32,099 nt of DNA, from assembly GCA_014728295.1 (NCBI GenBank), contig WJLW01000029.1, positions 1-32,099 of the forward strand, written 5' to 3'. The position numbers were made by a program, and so were the translations under genes. The notes beneath the pieces were generated by a model. The model had not been told where the DNA came from. It saw only the letters and a program-made list of their open reading frames with translations, and did no database searches. Shown piece after piece: positions 1-7,621 of the stretch (position 1 is its first letter; every line of letters starts with the position of its first letter). The stretch comes from Chitinivibrionales bacterium. GTDB taxonomy: Bacteria; Fibrobacterota; Chitinivibrionia; Chitinivibrionales; WJKA01.

Positions 1-72
1 GCCGCTCCGTATATCTACTCGATCCGTGCCGGCGATTTCAAAAAATCGCGCGTATTAATCTACGCCCGATAG
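1..72 (+). CDS. 3' end of a secreted protein with T9SS-type C-terminal tail (partial)
   Basis: The first 23 codons of the window are open in frame 1 and end in TAG at 70-72. The peptide ends in IYSIRAGDFKKSRVLIYAR, which has the shape of the last strands of a type A T9SS sorting domain (aromatic-hydrophobic strand, a G-D-F turn, then a basic-hydrophobic last strand). The protein body lies outside the window, so its function is unknown. The sorting role is inferred from resemblance and from similar tails on other secreted proteins in the window. Confidence 0.5.
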   Translation, partial: AAPYIYSIRAGDFKKSRVLIYAR

Positions 73-236
73 CCGAGCAATCTCGTAAATTTACACTCGT
101 AGCCAGCAGGGCCCCGAGCGTGGGCGAAGGCCCCTGATTGGCAATTGATTCACGTACCCCTTCCTCCGCTATTAATCCCCGGATGCTATTTTATAATTAC
201 CACCTCATTACCGCTTTTCGGATCTGGAGTGTGTTC

Positions 237-1226
237 ATGGCAAATTTACAAACCACCTATTTGGGACTCCCGGTTTCATCTCCGGTAATTGCCGGCGCAA
301 GTGCGATGACCGGCGATCCCGAAAAAATCGCTGCAATGGCGCAAGCCGGAGCCGGTGCAATTGTTATCCGCTCTCTTTTTGAAGAGCAAATTCTCTCCGA
401 TTCGAATCAACTGGCTTTCGAGAGCGGTCAATACGCCGAGTATCCCGAAGCGCTCGACTACATACAGGGTTATACGCGTGACAATGACCTTCAGCGGTAT
501 GTGGATGTTGTCAAGGAATGCAAGAAAGCGGTTGATGTGCCGATTATCGGCAGCATCAATTGCGTCACAGAAGGCGAATGGATGAGCTTTGCCGGGAAAA
601 TTCAGGATGCCGGCGCCGATGCGCTCGAATTAAATATTGCCACATCACCGCTTGACATAGCGCAATCGCCCGTTAAAGCCGAGGAGACATTATTTGATAT
701 TATCGATTCGGTGCGCAAAATAGTCTCGATACCGGTAGCGGTGAAAATCGGCCCCGGATATACGAATCTTGCGTCGATCATACGGAAGATCGGCAGGTCG
801 GGAGTGGGGGGAATTGTACTGTTTATGCGTTTTTATACACCTGATATAGATATCGACAAAATGGAATTGACGGATCGGCTTTCCGCCAGCAGCCCCGCCG
901 AGTATGTCTATCCGTTGCGTTGGGTTGGCATAGCATCTTCGCTGGTGAGTATCGATATTGCGGCGGGGACCGGCATCCACTCGGCCGATGCGGTTGTCAA
1001 GCAGATTCTGGCGGGCGCACGTGTGGCGTATGTGGTTTCCACGCTTTACGAAAACGGCATCGAGTACCTCTCGAAGATAAATCGCAACATCGGAGGCTGG
1101 ATGGATTCGAAGGGATTTGCAACGGTGGAAGATTTTCGCGGCGTCATGTCGAACAAGGCCGAAGAGAACAGCGTTATGTATGAGCGGTTCCAATACGTCA
1201 AGCGCAATGCCGGCGTATTCGGCTAA
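237..1226 (+). CDS. Dihydroorotate dehydrogenase-like FMN flavoprotein
   Basis: A 329-residue TIM-barrel protein of the DHOD family. The ATG at 237 is chosen over the upstream in-frame ATG at 138 because GGAG at 226-229 precedes it at 7 nt and the family fold starts at MANLQTTYLG. Family-like segments are VIAGASAMTG near residue 18, the FMN-contact lysine in IPVAVKIGPG (K170), and the late GTGIHSADAV phosphate-binding segment. The usual N-x-S/C-C-P-N active-site motif is replaced by NIATSP (residues 133-138). This fits the 'DHOD-like' subgroup, which keeps the FMN site but lacks catalytic residues, so pyrimidine synthesis should not be assumed. No pyr genes are adjacent. It converges on accC, with 15 nt between the stops. 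Confidence 0.85.
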   Translation: MANLQTTYLGLPVSSPVIAGASAMTGDPEKIAAMAQAGAGAIVIRSLFEEQILSDSNQLAFESGQYAEYPEALDYIQGYTRDNDLQRYVDVVKECKKAVDVPIIGSINCVTEGEWMSFAGKIQDAGADALELNIATSPLDIAQSPVKAEETLFDIIDSVRKIVSIPVAVKIGPGYTNLASIIRKIGRSGVGGIVLFMRFYTPDIDIDKMELTDRLSASSPAEYVYPLRWVGIASSLVSIDIAAGTGIHSADAVVKQILAGARVAYVVSTLYENGIEYLSKINRNIGGWMDSKGFATVEDFRGVMSNKAEENSVMYERFQYVKRNAGVFG

Positions 1227-1241
1227 ACGTCGATGGGCAGA

Positions 1242-2654
1242 TCAATCCTCTACCCAGCGATGAAACGAATCCATAATTCTGTGCATAAAGCCTTTCAGGC
1301 GATGATGATCGTCGTCTTCCTTGACCTGTGCCGTTAAGTTGGTCGTATACTCGCCACTGAGAAAGCGATGATCGTCCATTATTCTCTGCAAATAGGGGAT
1401 GGTGGTTTTGACACTATCGATATTAAACTCTTCCAGGGCCCGTTTCATGCGTTTGATTGCCAGGTCGCGGTTGTCGGCATGCACGATGAGCTTGGCCAGC
1501 AGTGAATCATAGTGATGGGGGATATCGTAGCCGCAGTAGATGTGGGTATCGACGCGTATGCCTGGGCCGCCGGGCATTCCCAGAGCATTGACCCGTCCCG
1601 GCGAGGGCATGAAATCGTGATGCGGATCTTCGGCATTGATGCGGCACTCGATAGCATGTCCTTTACGTCTGATAGTGCTCTGCTTGAGTCCGAGTCGCTC
1701 GCCGGCTGCTACCCAGAGCTGGGCTTTGATCAGGTCGATGCCGGTGATGCACTCGGTAATGGGATGTTCAACCTGAATGCGGGTATTCATTTCTATGAAG
1801 TAAAAGTGGTGTCGGTCATCCACGAGAAATTCCACGGTGCCTGCGCCGGAATAATTCACTGCCTGCGCAGCCCGTATGGCCGCTCTCCCCATTCGTGATC
1901 GAACTTTCGGATCCAGAAATGTGGAGGGGGCCTCTTCAATCAGCTTTTGATGGCGTCGTTGCACCGAGCACTCACGCTCACCCAGGTGCACGACCGTGCC
2001 ATGATTGTCGGCCAGAATCTGGAATTCTATATGGCGTGCATTGCGGATAAACTTCTCAAGATAGATTTCTTCGGAGCCAAAGGCAGAGCGTGCTTCGGCT
2101 TGAGAAGATTGAAATGCCGGAATGAATTCATCGCTGCGATTTACAATGCGCATGCCTTTGCCCCCGCCGCCCGCCGAGGGTTTGATGAGTATCGGATAAC
2201 CTGTTTTGTCGGCAATTTTGTGAGCTTCGTGCGCGTCAATGAGCGGTTTGGAAGATCCCTGAGCAATGGGAACTCTGACTTTGCGAATTGTCTCCCGTGC
2301 AACTGCTTTGTCGCCCATTTTCCGGAGAGCATCCGGCGAGGGGCCGATAAAGGTAATTTTGGATGTCTGGCACAACTCTGCAAATTCTGCATTCTCCGAT
2401 AGAAATCCATATCCCGGATGAATTGCCTGCGCACCGGCGCGCATGGCCGTATAAACGATTTCGTGATAGCGCAAATATGATTCGCTGCTGCTTGCCGGAC
2501 CGATACAATACGCTTCATCCGCCAATTGCACGTGGCGGCTTTTCTTGTCGATCTCGGAATATACCGCAACTGTTTTGATTTCCATCTCTTTGCATGCCCG
2601 TATTATGCGAACCGCTATTTCACCCCTGTTTGCAATCAATATTTTGGTAAACAA
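1242..2654 (-). CDS. accC: Biotin carboxylase (acetyl-CoA/acyl-CoA carboxylase subunit)
   Basis: ATP-grasp biotin carboxylase, 470 residues from the TTG at 2654. It carboxylates biotin on a carrier protein using ATP and bicarbonate in the first half-reaction of acyl-CoA carboxylase. Visible are the N-terminal KILIANRGEIAVRI, the glycine-rich ATP loop SAGGGGKGMRI, the RHIEFQ segment, HLGERECSVQRRHQKLIEE, and the catalytic EMNTRIQVEHPITE, all intact. No ATG lies near the family start. The TTG at 2654 gives MFTKILIANRG, is preceded by AGGA at 7 nt, and fits the family better than the TTG at 2687. No accB or carboxyltransferase is adjacent, so the partner complex (acetyl-CoA, propionyl-CoA or pyruvate carboxylase) is not fixed by context. 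The leader contains a hairpin pair and T-run described separately. Confidence 0.93.
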   Translation of the reverse strand: MFTKILIANRGEIAVRIIRACKEMEIKTVAVYSEIDKKSRHVQLADEAYCIGPASSSESYLRYHEIVYTAMRAGAQAIHPGYGFLSENAEFAELCQTSKITFIGPSPDALRKMGDKAVARETIRKVRVPIAQGSSKPLIDAHEAHKIADKTGYPILIKPSAGGGGKGMRIVNRSDEFIPAFQSSQAEARSAFGSEEIYLEKFIRNARHIEFQILADNHGTVVHLGERECSVQRRHQKLIEEAPSTFLDPKVRSRMGRAAIRAAQAVNYSGAGTVEFLVDDRHHFYFIEMNTRIQVEHPITECITGIDLIKAQLWVAAGERLGLKQSTIRRKGHAIECRINAEDPHHDFMPSPGRVNALGMPGGPGIRVDTHIYCGYDIPHHYDSLLAKLIVHADNRDLAIKRMKRALEEFNIDSVKTTIPYLQRIMDDHRFLSGEYTTNLTAQVKEDDDHHRLKGFMHRIMDSFHRWVED

Positions 2655-2685
2655 GTGGATGTCCTGTTCTTGCTGGTGTATATAC

Positions 2686-2724
2686 AAAAAAAGCCAATAG
2701 GACTTTATCGAGTTCTACCGGCTT
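2686..2724 (-). terminator. Terminator/attenuator-like hairpin with T-run in the accC leader
   Basis: On the minus strand AAGCCGGTAG (2724-2715) pairs over 10 bp, including two G-U pairs, with CTATTGGCTT (2700-2691) across a 14-nt loop. Seven T follow directly (2692-2686). It lies about 30 nt upstream of the accC start. No minus-strand gene lies behind it, so it would end only a leader transcript, as an attenuator does. The geometry is seen in the sequence; the regulatory role is inferred. Confidence 0.55.
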
Positions 2725-2729
2725 CAGTT

Positions 2730-2769
2730 TGCCTGTTCCCGATAGCTTTGAAGCAATCCTGAGCAGGCA
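2730..2769 (-). promoter_or_regulatory. Upstream leader hairpin facing accC
   Basis: On the minus strand TGCCTG (2769-2764) pairs with CAGGCA (2735-2730). Inside, a 5-nt/5-nt internal loop leads to a second stem, GATTGCT (2758-2752) with AGCTATC (2747-2741, one mismatch), closed by a TCAA loop. GCTTCA across the apical loop (2754-2749) is complementary to TGAAGC (2726-2721) at the foot of the terminator hairpin, so the two hairpins could compete or form a pseudoknot. I do not recognise a known riboswitch class. Confidence 0.4.
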
Positions 2770-2989
2770 CTCCGTCGAAGTTTTTAAAGATACTAAATAA
2801 AATCGTATTTGTACAGGGCTTTTGTAGTAAGGGGAGAATTAATGTTGCTTAAAATAAACATTAACATGCTTTGCAAGCTTTAATGTAGATTAAAAACTAC
2901 ATTCTTTGCGAAAAATATATTGCGACTGTGATGGAAATAGTATATATTTAGTTGGGTAAAACCATCATTATATTCAATACAGCGTTATA
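2770..2989. other. Intergenic region between divergent accC and hipBA, with inverted repeats
   Basis: Together with the accC leader this forms a 335-nt gene-free stretch (2655-2989). The part next to hipB is AT-rich and holds three inverted repeats within 65 nt: TTAATGTT/AACATTAA (2839-2846, 2857-2864), GCTT/AAGC (2868-2871, 2875-2878) and AATGTAG/CTACATT (2882-2888, 2897-2903). I see no convincing small ORF or RNA gene here. Confidence 0.5.
2839..2903. promoter_or_regulatory. Candidate operator array upstream of hipBA
   Basis: Two perfect dyads of 8 bp and 7 bp, plus a 4-bp dyad between them, lie upstream of a plausible sigma-70-like pair, TTGCGA (2920-2925) and TATATT (2943-2948), separated by 17 nt. 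HipB-type antitoxins repress their own operon through inverted repeats. Assigning these dyads to this HipB is inference. Confidence 0.35.
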
Positions 2990-3340
2990 ATGACTGATAA
3001 AAACAACAAATATTGGAAAGCACTGAGCGACAATGCCATTTTACGTGAGTTGGGTGCATTTATCCGGCATCATCGTCTCGGGCAGAACAAAACGCAAAGT
3101 CAGTTGGCAGCCAGGGCCGGCATAAACCGGACGACGCTGGTGGAATTCGAGCAGGGTAAGCGCTCCAATACCCTGACACTGATCCAGCTTCTCAGGGCGC
3201 TCGATCAACTGCAGGTACTCGAATCGTTTCATATCCAGCCCCGGCCGAGTCCAATCCAACTGGCACAACTCGAACAAAAGAAACGCCGTCGCGCACGTGC
3301 GGCGCGTCAAGCTGCTCCCAAACCGAAGTCTGACTGGTAA
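2990..3340 (+). CDS. hipB: HipB-like XRE-family antitoxin/repressor
   Basis: A 116-residue protein with an N-terminal XRE/Cro-type helix-turn-helix at about residues 17-75 (LGAFIRHHRLGQNKTQSQLA, then INRTTLVEFEQGKRS). It ends in a basic, likely disordered tail (KKRRRARAARQAAPKPK). In HipBA pairs the antitoxin binds operator DNA and neutralises the HipA kinase. The stop codon overlaps the hipA start by one base (TAATG at 3338-3342), a strong sign of translational coupling. No good Shine-Dalgarno precedes the ATG at 2990. An ordinary XRE regulator is the alternative, but the fused arrangement with hipA makes the antitoxin role likely. Confidence 0.85.
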   Translation: MTDKNNKYWKALSDNAILRELGAFIRHHRLGQNKTQSQLAARAGINRTTLVEFEQGKRSNTLTLIQLLRALDQLQVLESFHIQPRPSPIQLAQLEQKKRRRARAARQAAPKPKSDW

Positions 3341-4632
3341 TGATAACAACCGCTTTCGTAAACATCTGGAAAAAGCGTGCCGGAGCGATTGCCTGGGATC
3401 CGCAAACGGGCGTCGGCGCATTTGAGTTCGATCCGGAATTTCTCAATTCGGGGCGGGATATTGCTCCATTGAAAATGCCGCTTGATACGGCGAGGGGAAG
3501 AATTTTTTCCTTTCCCGAGTTGCGCAACAACTCGACATTCAAGGGCCTGCCGGGACTTCTTGCCGACCTCCTGCCCGATAGATATGGCAATGCATTGATC
3601 AATACGTGGCTGACACGACAGGGGAGGCCCGCCGACAGCCTGAATCCGGTCGAGATGCTCTGCTTTATCGGCACGCGCGGGGTAGGTGCGCTCGAGATAG
3701 AACCCTCCTATCCCAAAGCCGGTAATGCCGCCACCAGAGTTGAAATCGGCAGCCTGATCGAAGTTGCCGAAAGCATCCTGTCCGGCCGCAAAAAAAAATC
3801 GGCAAATGTTTCGCAGAATGAAGAGAAAGCGCTGGTTGACATACTGAAAATCGGCTCGTCGGCCGGTGGAGCACGGGCCAAAGCGCTGATTGCCTTTAAT
3901 CCCGTTACCGGTGAAGTCCGCACCGGACAGGCAGGCGCACCGAACGGCTTTGCGCACTGGCTTATCAAGTTTGACGGTGTCATCGATCGCCAGTTTGGAG
4001 CTTCAAGCGGCTATGGACGGGTCGAGATGGCGTATCATCGCATGGCGAGCGATGCCGGGATTGAAATGATGGAATGTCGCCTGCTCGAGGAAAACGGACG
4101 CGCGCACTTTATGACCCGTCGATTTGACCGGGAGGAAGGCAGCGGCAAGCTGCATGTGCAAAGCTTGTGTGCTCTGCAGCACCTCGATTTCAACGAGGTC
4201 ACGATTTACAGCTACGAGCAGCTCTTCGAAACGATGCGCCTGCTGGGCCTTTCCTATCCGCAAGCCGAGCAGATGTATCGCCGGATGGTATTCAATGTCA
4301 TGGCGCGCAATTGTGATGATCATACCAAGAACTTTGCCTTCGTAATGGATCAAACGGGCGCCTGGAGCCTGTCTCCGGCGTTTGACGTATGCCATGCGTA
4401 CCGTCCCGGCAGTGCGTGGGTCAGTCAGCATGCGTTGAGTGTCAACGGCAAGCGAAAAGATATCACTCAAACCGATTTGCGGGAAGTTGCCCGCCAAATG
4501 AATGTCAAAAGGCCGGAGCGGATTATTGAACATATTGCAGAGATTGTCGGGAGCTGGGAACGGTATGGTGCCGAGGTTGCTGTTGAGTCCAGGCTGTTGA
4601 AAGCGATAGGGGAAACACTTGTGATACTGTAG
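3340..4632 (+). CDS. hipA: HipA-family serine/threonine kinase toxin
   Basis: A 430-residue HipA-family protein. In E. coli HipA inactivates glutamyl-tRNA synthetase by phosphorylation and induces growth arrest. Seen here: the N-terminal HipA domain with LPGLLADLLPDRYG (near residue 75), a flexible serine/glycine loop IGSSAGGARAK (171-181) matching the autophosphorylation/ATP loop, HWLIKFDG with the ATP lysine (K210), the catalytic NCDDHTKN (D326), and SPAFD with the metal aspartate (D349). All key residues appear intact and the length is typical, so it is probably active. It overlaps hipB by one base. The target is unknown. Confidence 0.9.
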   Translation: MITTAFVNIWKKRAGAIAWDPQTGVGAFEFDPEFLNSGRDIAPLKMPLDTARGRIFSFPELRNNSTFKGLPGLLADLLPDRYGNALINTWLTRQGRPADSLNPVEMLCFIGTRGVGALEIEPSYPKAGNAATRVEIGSLIEVAESILSGRKKKSANVSQNEEKALVDILKIGSSAGGARAKALIAFNPVTGEVRTGQAGAPNGFAHWLIKFDGVIDRQFGASSGYGRVEMAYHRMASDAGIEMMECRLLEENGRAHFMTRRFDREEGSGKLHVQSLCALQHLDFNEVTIYSYEQLFETMRLLGLSYPQAEQMYRRMVFNVMARNCDDHTKNFAFVMDQTGAWSLSPAFDVCHAYRPGSAWVSQHALSVNGKRKDITQTDLREVARQMNVKRPERIIEHIAEIVGSWERYGAEVAVESRLLKAIGETLVIL

Positions 4633-4669
4633 CAAACCGGCAGAACACTTCTTTACTATTTTACTTCGC

Positions 4670-5599
4670 ATGAAAATCGATCGTCTGCTTGCCATCATTG
4701 TGATGCTGTTGAACCGGCGCAAGGCCACAGCCAGAGAGCTTGCCGAACATTTTGGTGTTTCAATCCGAACGATCTACCGGGATGTAGAATCTATCAACAA
4801 TGCAGGTATACCAGTTGTTGCCTATCAGGGCTACGAGGGCGGATTCTGCATCATGGATAATTACAAACTGAATCGGCAACTCCTGACCTTTGACGATATG
4901 GTTTCGATTCTCACGGCGCTCAAGGGCGTGAACACCACTTTTAAGGATCGCGAAATTACCAATGCCATCGAAAAAATCAGTGCACTGATTCCTGATGACA
5001 AAGAGCAGGACTACCTGCGCCACAGCGAGCAGTTTGTTATGGATATCCTGCCGTGGGGATATGGCAAACGTCAACAGAAATGCATACAGGATATTTACGT
5101 GGCAATTTCATCATCCCACCTGCTGAACTTTACCTATTGCAATGCGCAGGGGTCCGTCTCCAGCCGCACTGTCGAGCCGATGACCCTGGTCTTCAAAGCA
5201 CCCGGATGGTATCTGTTTGCCTGGTGTTGCACCAGGGCGGACTATCGCGTTTTCAAGCTATCCCGCATGAAACAGGTGATGATCACACTGAAGCATTTCC
5301 GGCGTCGCAAGAAAACTTATCACGAATATTTTGCACCCGACTACGATCCCCGCCCGCACATTGATATCGTTCTCAAATTCGGTCCCGCTGCTAGGCACAA
5401 GGTCGAAGACTGGTTTCACGACGATACTCTGGAGTTTGCCGAGGACGGCTCCTGTACCGTGACTTTCCCGGTTCCCGAAGATGATTGGATCTACTCCATG
5501 ATTCTCAGCTATGGCGCCGATGTCGAGGTGTTGTCTCCCACCCGCATCAGAGAGACAGTGCGCAACAAAGCCGAAGCAATCGCACAAAAATATTACTAA
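4670..5599 (+). CDS. YafY-type HTH and WYL-domain transcriptional regulator
   Basis: A 309-residue regulator with an N-terminal winged HTH (residues about 1-60; ATARELAEHFGVSIRTIYRD is the recognition region) and a C-terminal WYL domain in which the W-Y-L signature is visible at residues 180-182 (APGWYLFAW). WYL domains sense nucleic-acid or nucleotide ligands in several systems. This one resembles the YafY group that often sits beside small enzymes or zinc-ribbon proteins. It follows hipA by 37 nt without a clear ribosome binding site, and the zinc-ribbon gene lies 148 nt downstream. The repeated TGACA/TGTCA half-sites in that gap are a plausible target. The ligand is unknown. Confidence 0.88.
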   Translation: MKIDRLLAIIVMLLNRRKATARELAEHFGVSIRTIYRDVESINNAGIPVVAYQGYEGGFCIMDNYKLNRQLLTFDDMVSILTALKGVNTTFKDREITNAIEKISALIPDDKEQDYLRHSEQFVMDILPWGYGKRQQKCIQDIYVAISSSHLLNFTYCNAQGSVSSRTVEPMTLVFKAPGWYLFAWCCTRADYRVFKLSRMKQVMITLKHFRRRKKTYHEYFAPDYDPRPHIDIVLKFGPAARHKVEDWFHDDTLEFAEDGSCTVTFPVPEDDWIYSMILSYGADVEVLSPTRIRETVRNKAEAIAQKYY

Positions 5600-5601
5600 C
5601 C

Positions 5602-5680
5602 TGACATAGTGCTGTCAATACGGTGTGGTATTTTGGATATATGCAGTGAATTGCCCGGCCGGTCGAGACGCTGACAGCAC
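5602..5680. promoter_or_regulatory. Repeated TGACA/TGTCA half-sites before the zinc-ribbon gene
   Basis: TGACATAGTGCTGTCA at 5602-5617 is a dyad of TGACA and TGTCA. A further copy, TGACAGCAC at 5672-5680, is the exact reverse complement of GTGCTGTCA at 5609-5617. The sites lie between the WYL regulator and the zinc-ribbon gene, where an operator for that regulator would be expected. Binding is inferred. Confidence 0.4.
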
Positions 5681-5747
5681 AACGCCGTAGCGCCGCAATG
5701 ATGCTGGTGTACGGATTCGCAGGTCACATTACCGAAAGGATTTTATC

Positions 5748-5981
5748 ATGTCTGCTACACATTGTTACTCGTGCGCAATGCCGCTTGGTCCCGAAACGAA
5801 AGGTCCCTCGCAATCCTATTGCATGTATTGCAGCGATGAAACGGGAAAGCTGAAAAGCCGGGAAGAAGTCCAGTTCGGTGTAAGCCAATGGCTCAAGCAA
5901 TGGCAACTTGACATAGACGATGCGACGGCAGCTCAACGGGCTGCGTTTTATATGCAGGCCATGCCCGCATGGGCGCAGTGA
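5748..5981 (+). CDS. Small zinc-ribbon protein
   Basis: A 77-residue protein with a four-cysteine zinc site, CYSC (C6, C9) and CMYC (C25, C28). An amphipathic C-terminal half ends in AAFYMQAMPAW, as in the putative zinc-ribbon family (Pfam Zn_ribbon_2 type). The biochemical role of that family is not known to me. GAAAGGA at about 5734-5740 provides a Shine-Dalgarno sequence. Its position after a WYL/YafY regulator is a recurrent pairing. A GC-rich hairpin follows the stop. Confidence 0.82.
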   Translation: MSATHCYSCAMPLGPETKGPSQSYCMYCSDETGKLKSREEVQFGVSQWLKQWQLDIDDATAAQRAAFYMQAMPAWAQ

Positions 5982-5991
5982 GATGATATGG

Positions 5992-6033
5992 CGCCGGCGG
6001 AGAGCTGTTGAACTCTTCGTCGGTGTTTGTATT
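5992..6033 (+). terminator. Probable terminator after the zinc-ribbon gene
   Basis: CGCCGGCGGAGAG (5992-6004) pairs over 13 bp, including three G-U pairs, with CTCTTCGTCGGTG (6013-6025) around an 8-nt loop. A short T-rich tail (TTTGTATT) follows. The tail is weak, so termination may be partial. Confidence 0.5.
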
Positions 6034-6165
6034 GAAGGTTACCAAATGAAATTGAAAATGATGTGAAGAATGAAAGAAAATATAGTGGCTGACACGAGCT
6101 GTCTGGTTCTTCTGGACAGGATTATTCGACTTACCAATAGCTCTTCATATATGTGGTGAATGGTA

Positions 6166-6372
6166 TCACCCCTGACTCGACTCGGCTTTGCACGTTTTGA
6201 TACCGATAAGCGCATAGAGCGGGCAAAAATTGAGAAGCCCCGTCAATAACGGCACAAAACCGGCAAATGCGACAAATTTCACCGGCGGCTGGGCAATAAA
6301 CCACAGCGAAAATAAACTGATCGCAATGATGAATCGGATGAGCTTGTCAAGCACTCCCATGTTTTTCTTCAT
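6166..6372 (-). CDS. DUF2892-family small inner-membrane protein
   Basis: A 68-residue protein with two membrane segments (about residues 10-27 and 31-47) and the family ending FCPLYALIGIKTC. The N-terminal MKKNMGVLDKLIRFIIA is characteristic of DUF2892 proteins, which also occur fused to rhodanese domains (YgaP). The conserved C-terminal cysteine pair suggests redox or sulfur chemistry, but no function is established. A strong GGAGG lies 6 nt before the ATG. It is 59 nt downstream of the rlmI-like gene on the same strand and may be cotranscribed. A small GGTGA/TCACC hairpin overlaps its stop codon. Confidence 0.85.
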   Translation of the reverse strand: MKKNMGVLDKLIRFIIAISLFSLWFIAQPPVKFVAFAGFVPLLTGLLNFCPLYALIGIKTCKAESSQG

Positions 6373-6431
6373 GTTTCACCTCCGTGATTAATGTTCACAT
6401 TGAATATGAAGCAAATATCGTGACAAACTTG

Positions 6432-7604
6432 TTAGTCGACGTAAAGGACCAATCCTTTCAAATATGAGCCTTCCGGGTGAAAAAGTCCGATCGGGTGATC
6501 GGCAGGCTGGGTAAGTTTGTGCAAAATGCGAATCGTGTGTTGCGATTCAATACCTGCTGCAACAAGCGTGTCGGCAAATAATTGATCGCTGACTGCCTGA
6601 GAGCACGAAAAGGTGAAGAGTATGCCCGGAGAGGCAAGTCGGTGCAATGCTGCGAGGTTGATGCGTTTGTACCCCTGGACTGCTTTGTGGAGTGACGAGC
6701 GATGTTTGGCAAAAGCGGGAGGATCGAGGATGATGATGTCCCACTTCCGGTCGCAGGACTTGAGATAATGCAACACATCCGACTTTTGCGAAGTGTGTCG
6801 GGTTTCGTGAGGGAAATTTTTGTCAACGTTGTCCTCGGCCTGCCTGAGTGCGGCCGCAGATGAGTCCACCGAGACAACTTCCCGCGCATCGGCACGCAAT
6901 GCAGAGAGCGTAAAGCCGCCGGTATACGCATAACAATTAAGTACCGATTTGTCACGTGCATATTCGCGCAGCAAACGACGGTTCTCGCGTTGATCAAGAA
7001 AGAAGCCCGTCTTTTGACCATAAGCAAAGTCGATACCGAATTCAAGTTCATTCTCACGGATGACATCATCCATTAATTTTCCATATACTCGTCCGTTCTC
7101 AACAGTACGCGCAAATTCCGGCGGCAACGCATCCTTGCTTTTATCGTAAATCGCAGAGACAGACTCGTGCATAACGCGATTGAGCGCGTCAACAATCGGA
7201 CGCAGGTTGCGATGCATGCCGATTGAGTGCGCCTGAATAACGGCCGTGGAGGCGTACACGTCGATAATCAACCCGGGCAGGCCGTCCGCTTCGCCATGCA
7301 CCAGCCGGTAGCAGTTGGTGGAATCGTTCGGCAATTTCAACGATCGGCGCAAACTGACGCATGCGGCAATTTTTTCATTCCAGAATTTCTGATCGATGCT
7401 GAGCTTGACAAAAGATATGACGCGTACGGCGATCGACCCGTTGTGGAAGTGTCCGATTGCACGGAACGTGCCGTTACTGTCAAGCACTTCGACGGTTTCC
7501 CCGTCCTCGACAGGGTCGTGGGCCTGCAGGGCGCCGGAAAATATCCAGGGATGCTTGCGATTTAGTGAGGCCTGCTTTTTAGGCTTGAGCCGGAGTGTTT
7601 GCAT
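6432..7604 (-). CDS. rlmI: Class I SAM-dependent rRNA methyltransferase, RlmI type
   Basis: A 390-residue PUA-domain plus Rossmann methyltransferase of the RlmI/RlmK group, which makes m5C in 23S rRNA. The PUA domain is N-terminal (LKPKKQASLNRKHPWIFSGA). The central part has the family segments YGQKTGFFLDQRENR, the SAM-binding VLNCYAYTGGF, and an acidic SVDSS. The catalytic part has ILDPPAFAKH and FSCSQ with the likely catalytic cysteine. The ATG at 7604 is chosen: it starts the PUA domain and avoids overlap with the upstream lyase gene, whereas the longer frame to 7649 starts with TTG. Assignment to RlmI rather than another RlmI/K-like COG1092 enzyme is by family resemblance only. Confidence 0.85.
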   Translation of the reverse strand: MQTLRLKPKKQASLNRKHPWIFSGALQAHDPVEDGETVEVLDSNGTFRAIGHFHNGSIAVRVISFVKLSIDQKFWNEKIAACVSLRRSLKLPNDSTNCYRLVHGEADGLPGLIIDVYASTAVIQAHSIGMHRNLRPIVDALNRVMHESVSAIYDKSKDALPPEFARTVENGRVYGKLMDDVIRENELEFGIDFAYGQKTGFFLDQRENRRLLREYARDKSVLNCYAYTGGFTLSALRADAREVVSVDSSAAALRQAEDNVDKNFPHETRHTSQKSDVLHYLKSCDRKWDIIILDPPAFAKHRSSLHKAVQGYKRINLAALHRLASPGILFTFSCSQAVSDQLFADTLVAAGIESQHTIRILHKLTQPADHPIGLFHPEGSYLKGLVLYVD

Positions 7605-7621
7605 TGAGGTTACAGTGGAAA

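Noticed and set aside
109..133. GGGCC/GGCCC hairpin after the partial secreted-protein gene
   Set aside because: The stem is only 5 bp with a large loop and no T-run, so it is not a supportable terminator.
4003..4728. 241-codon open frame antisense to hipA and the start of the WYL regulator gene
   Set aside because: It overlaps two clearly conserved genes on the other strand and shows no family features.
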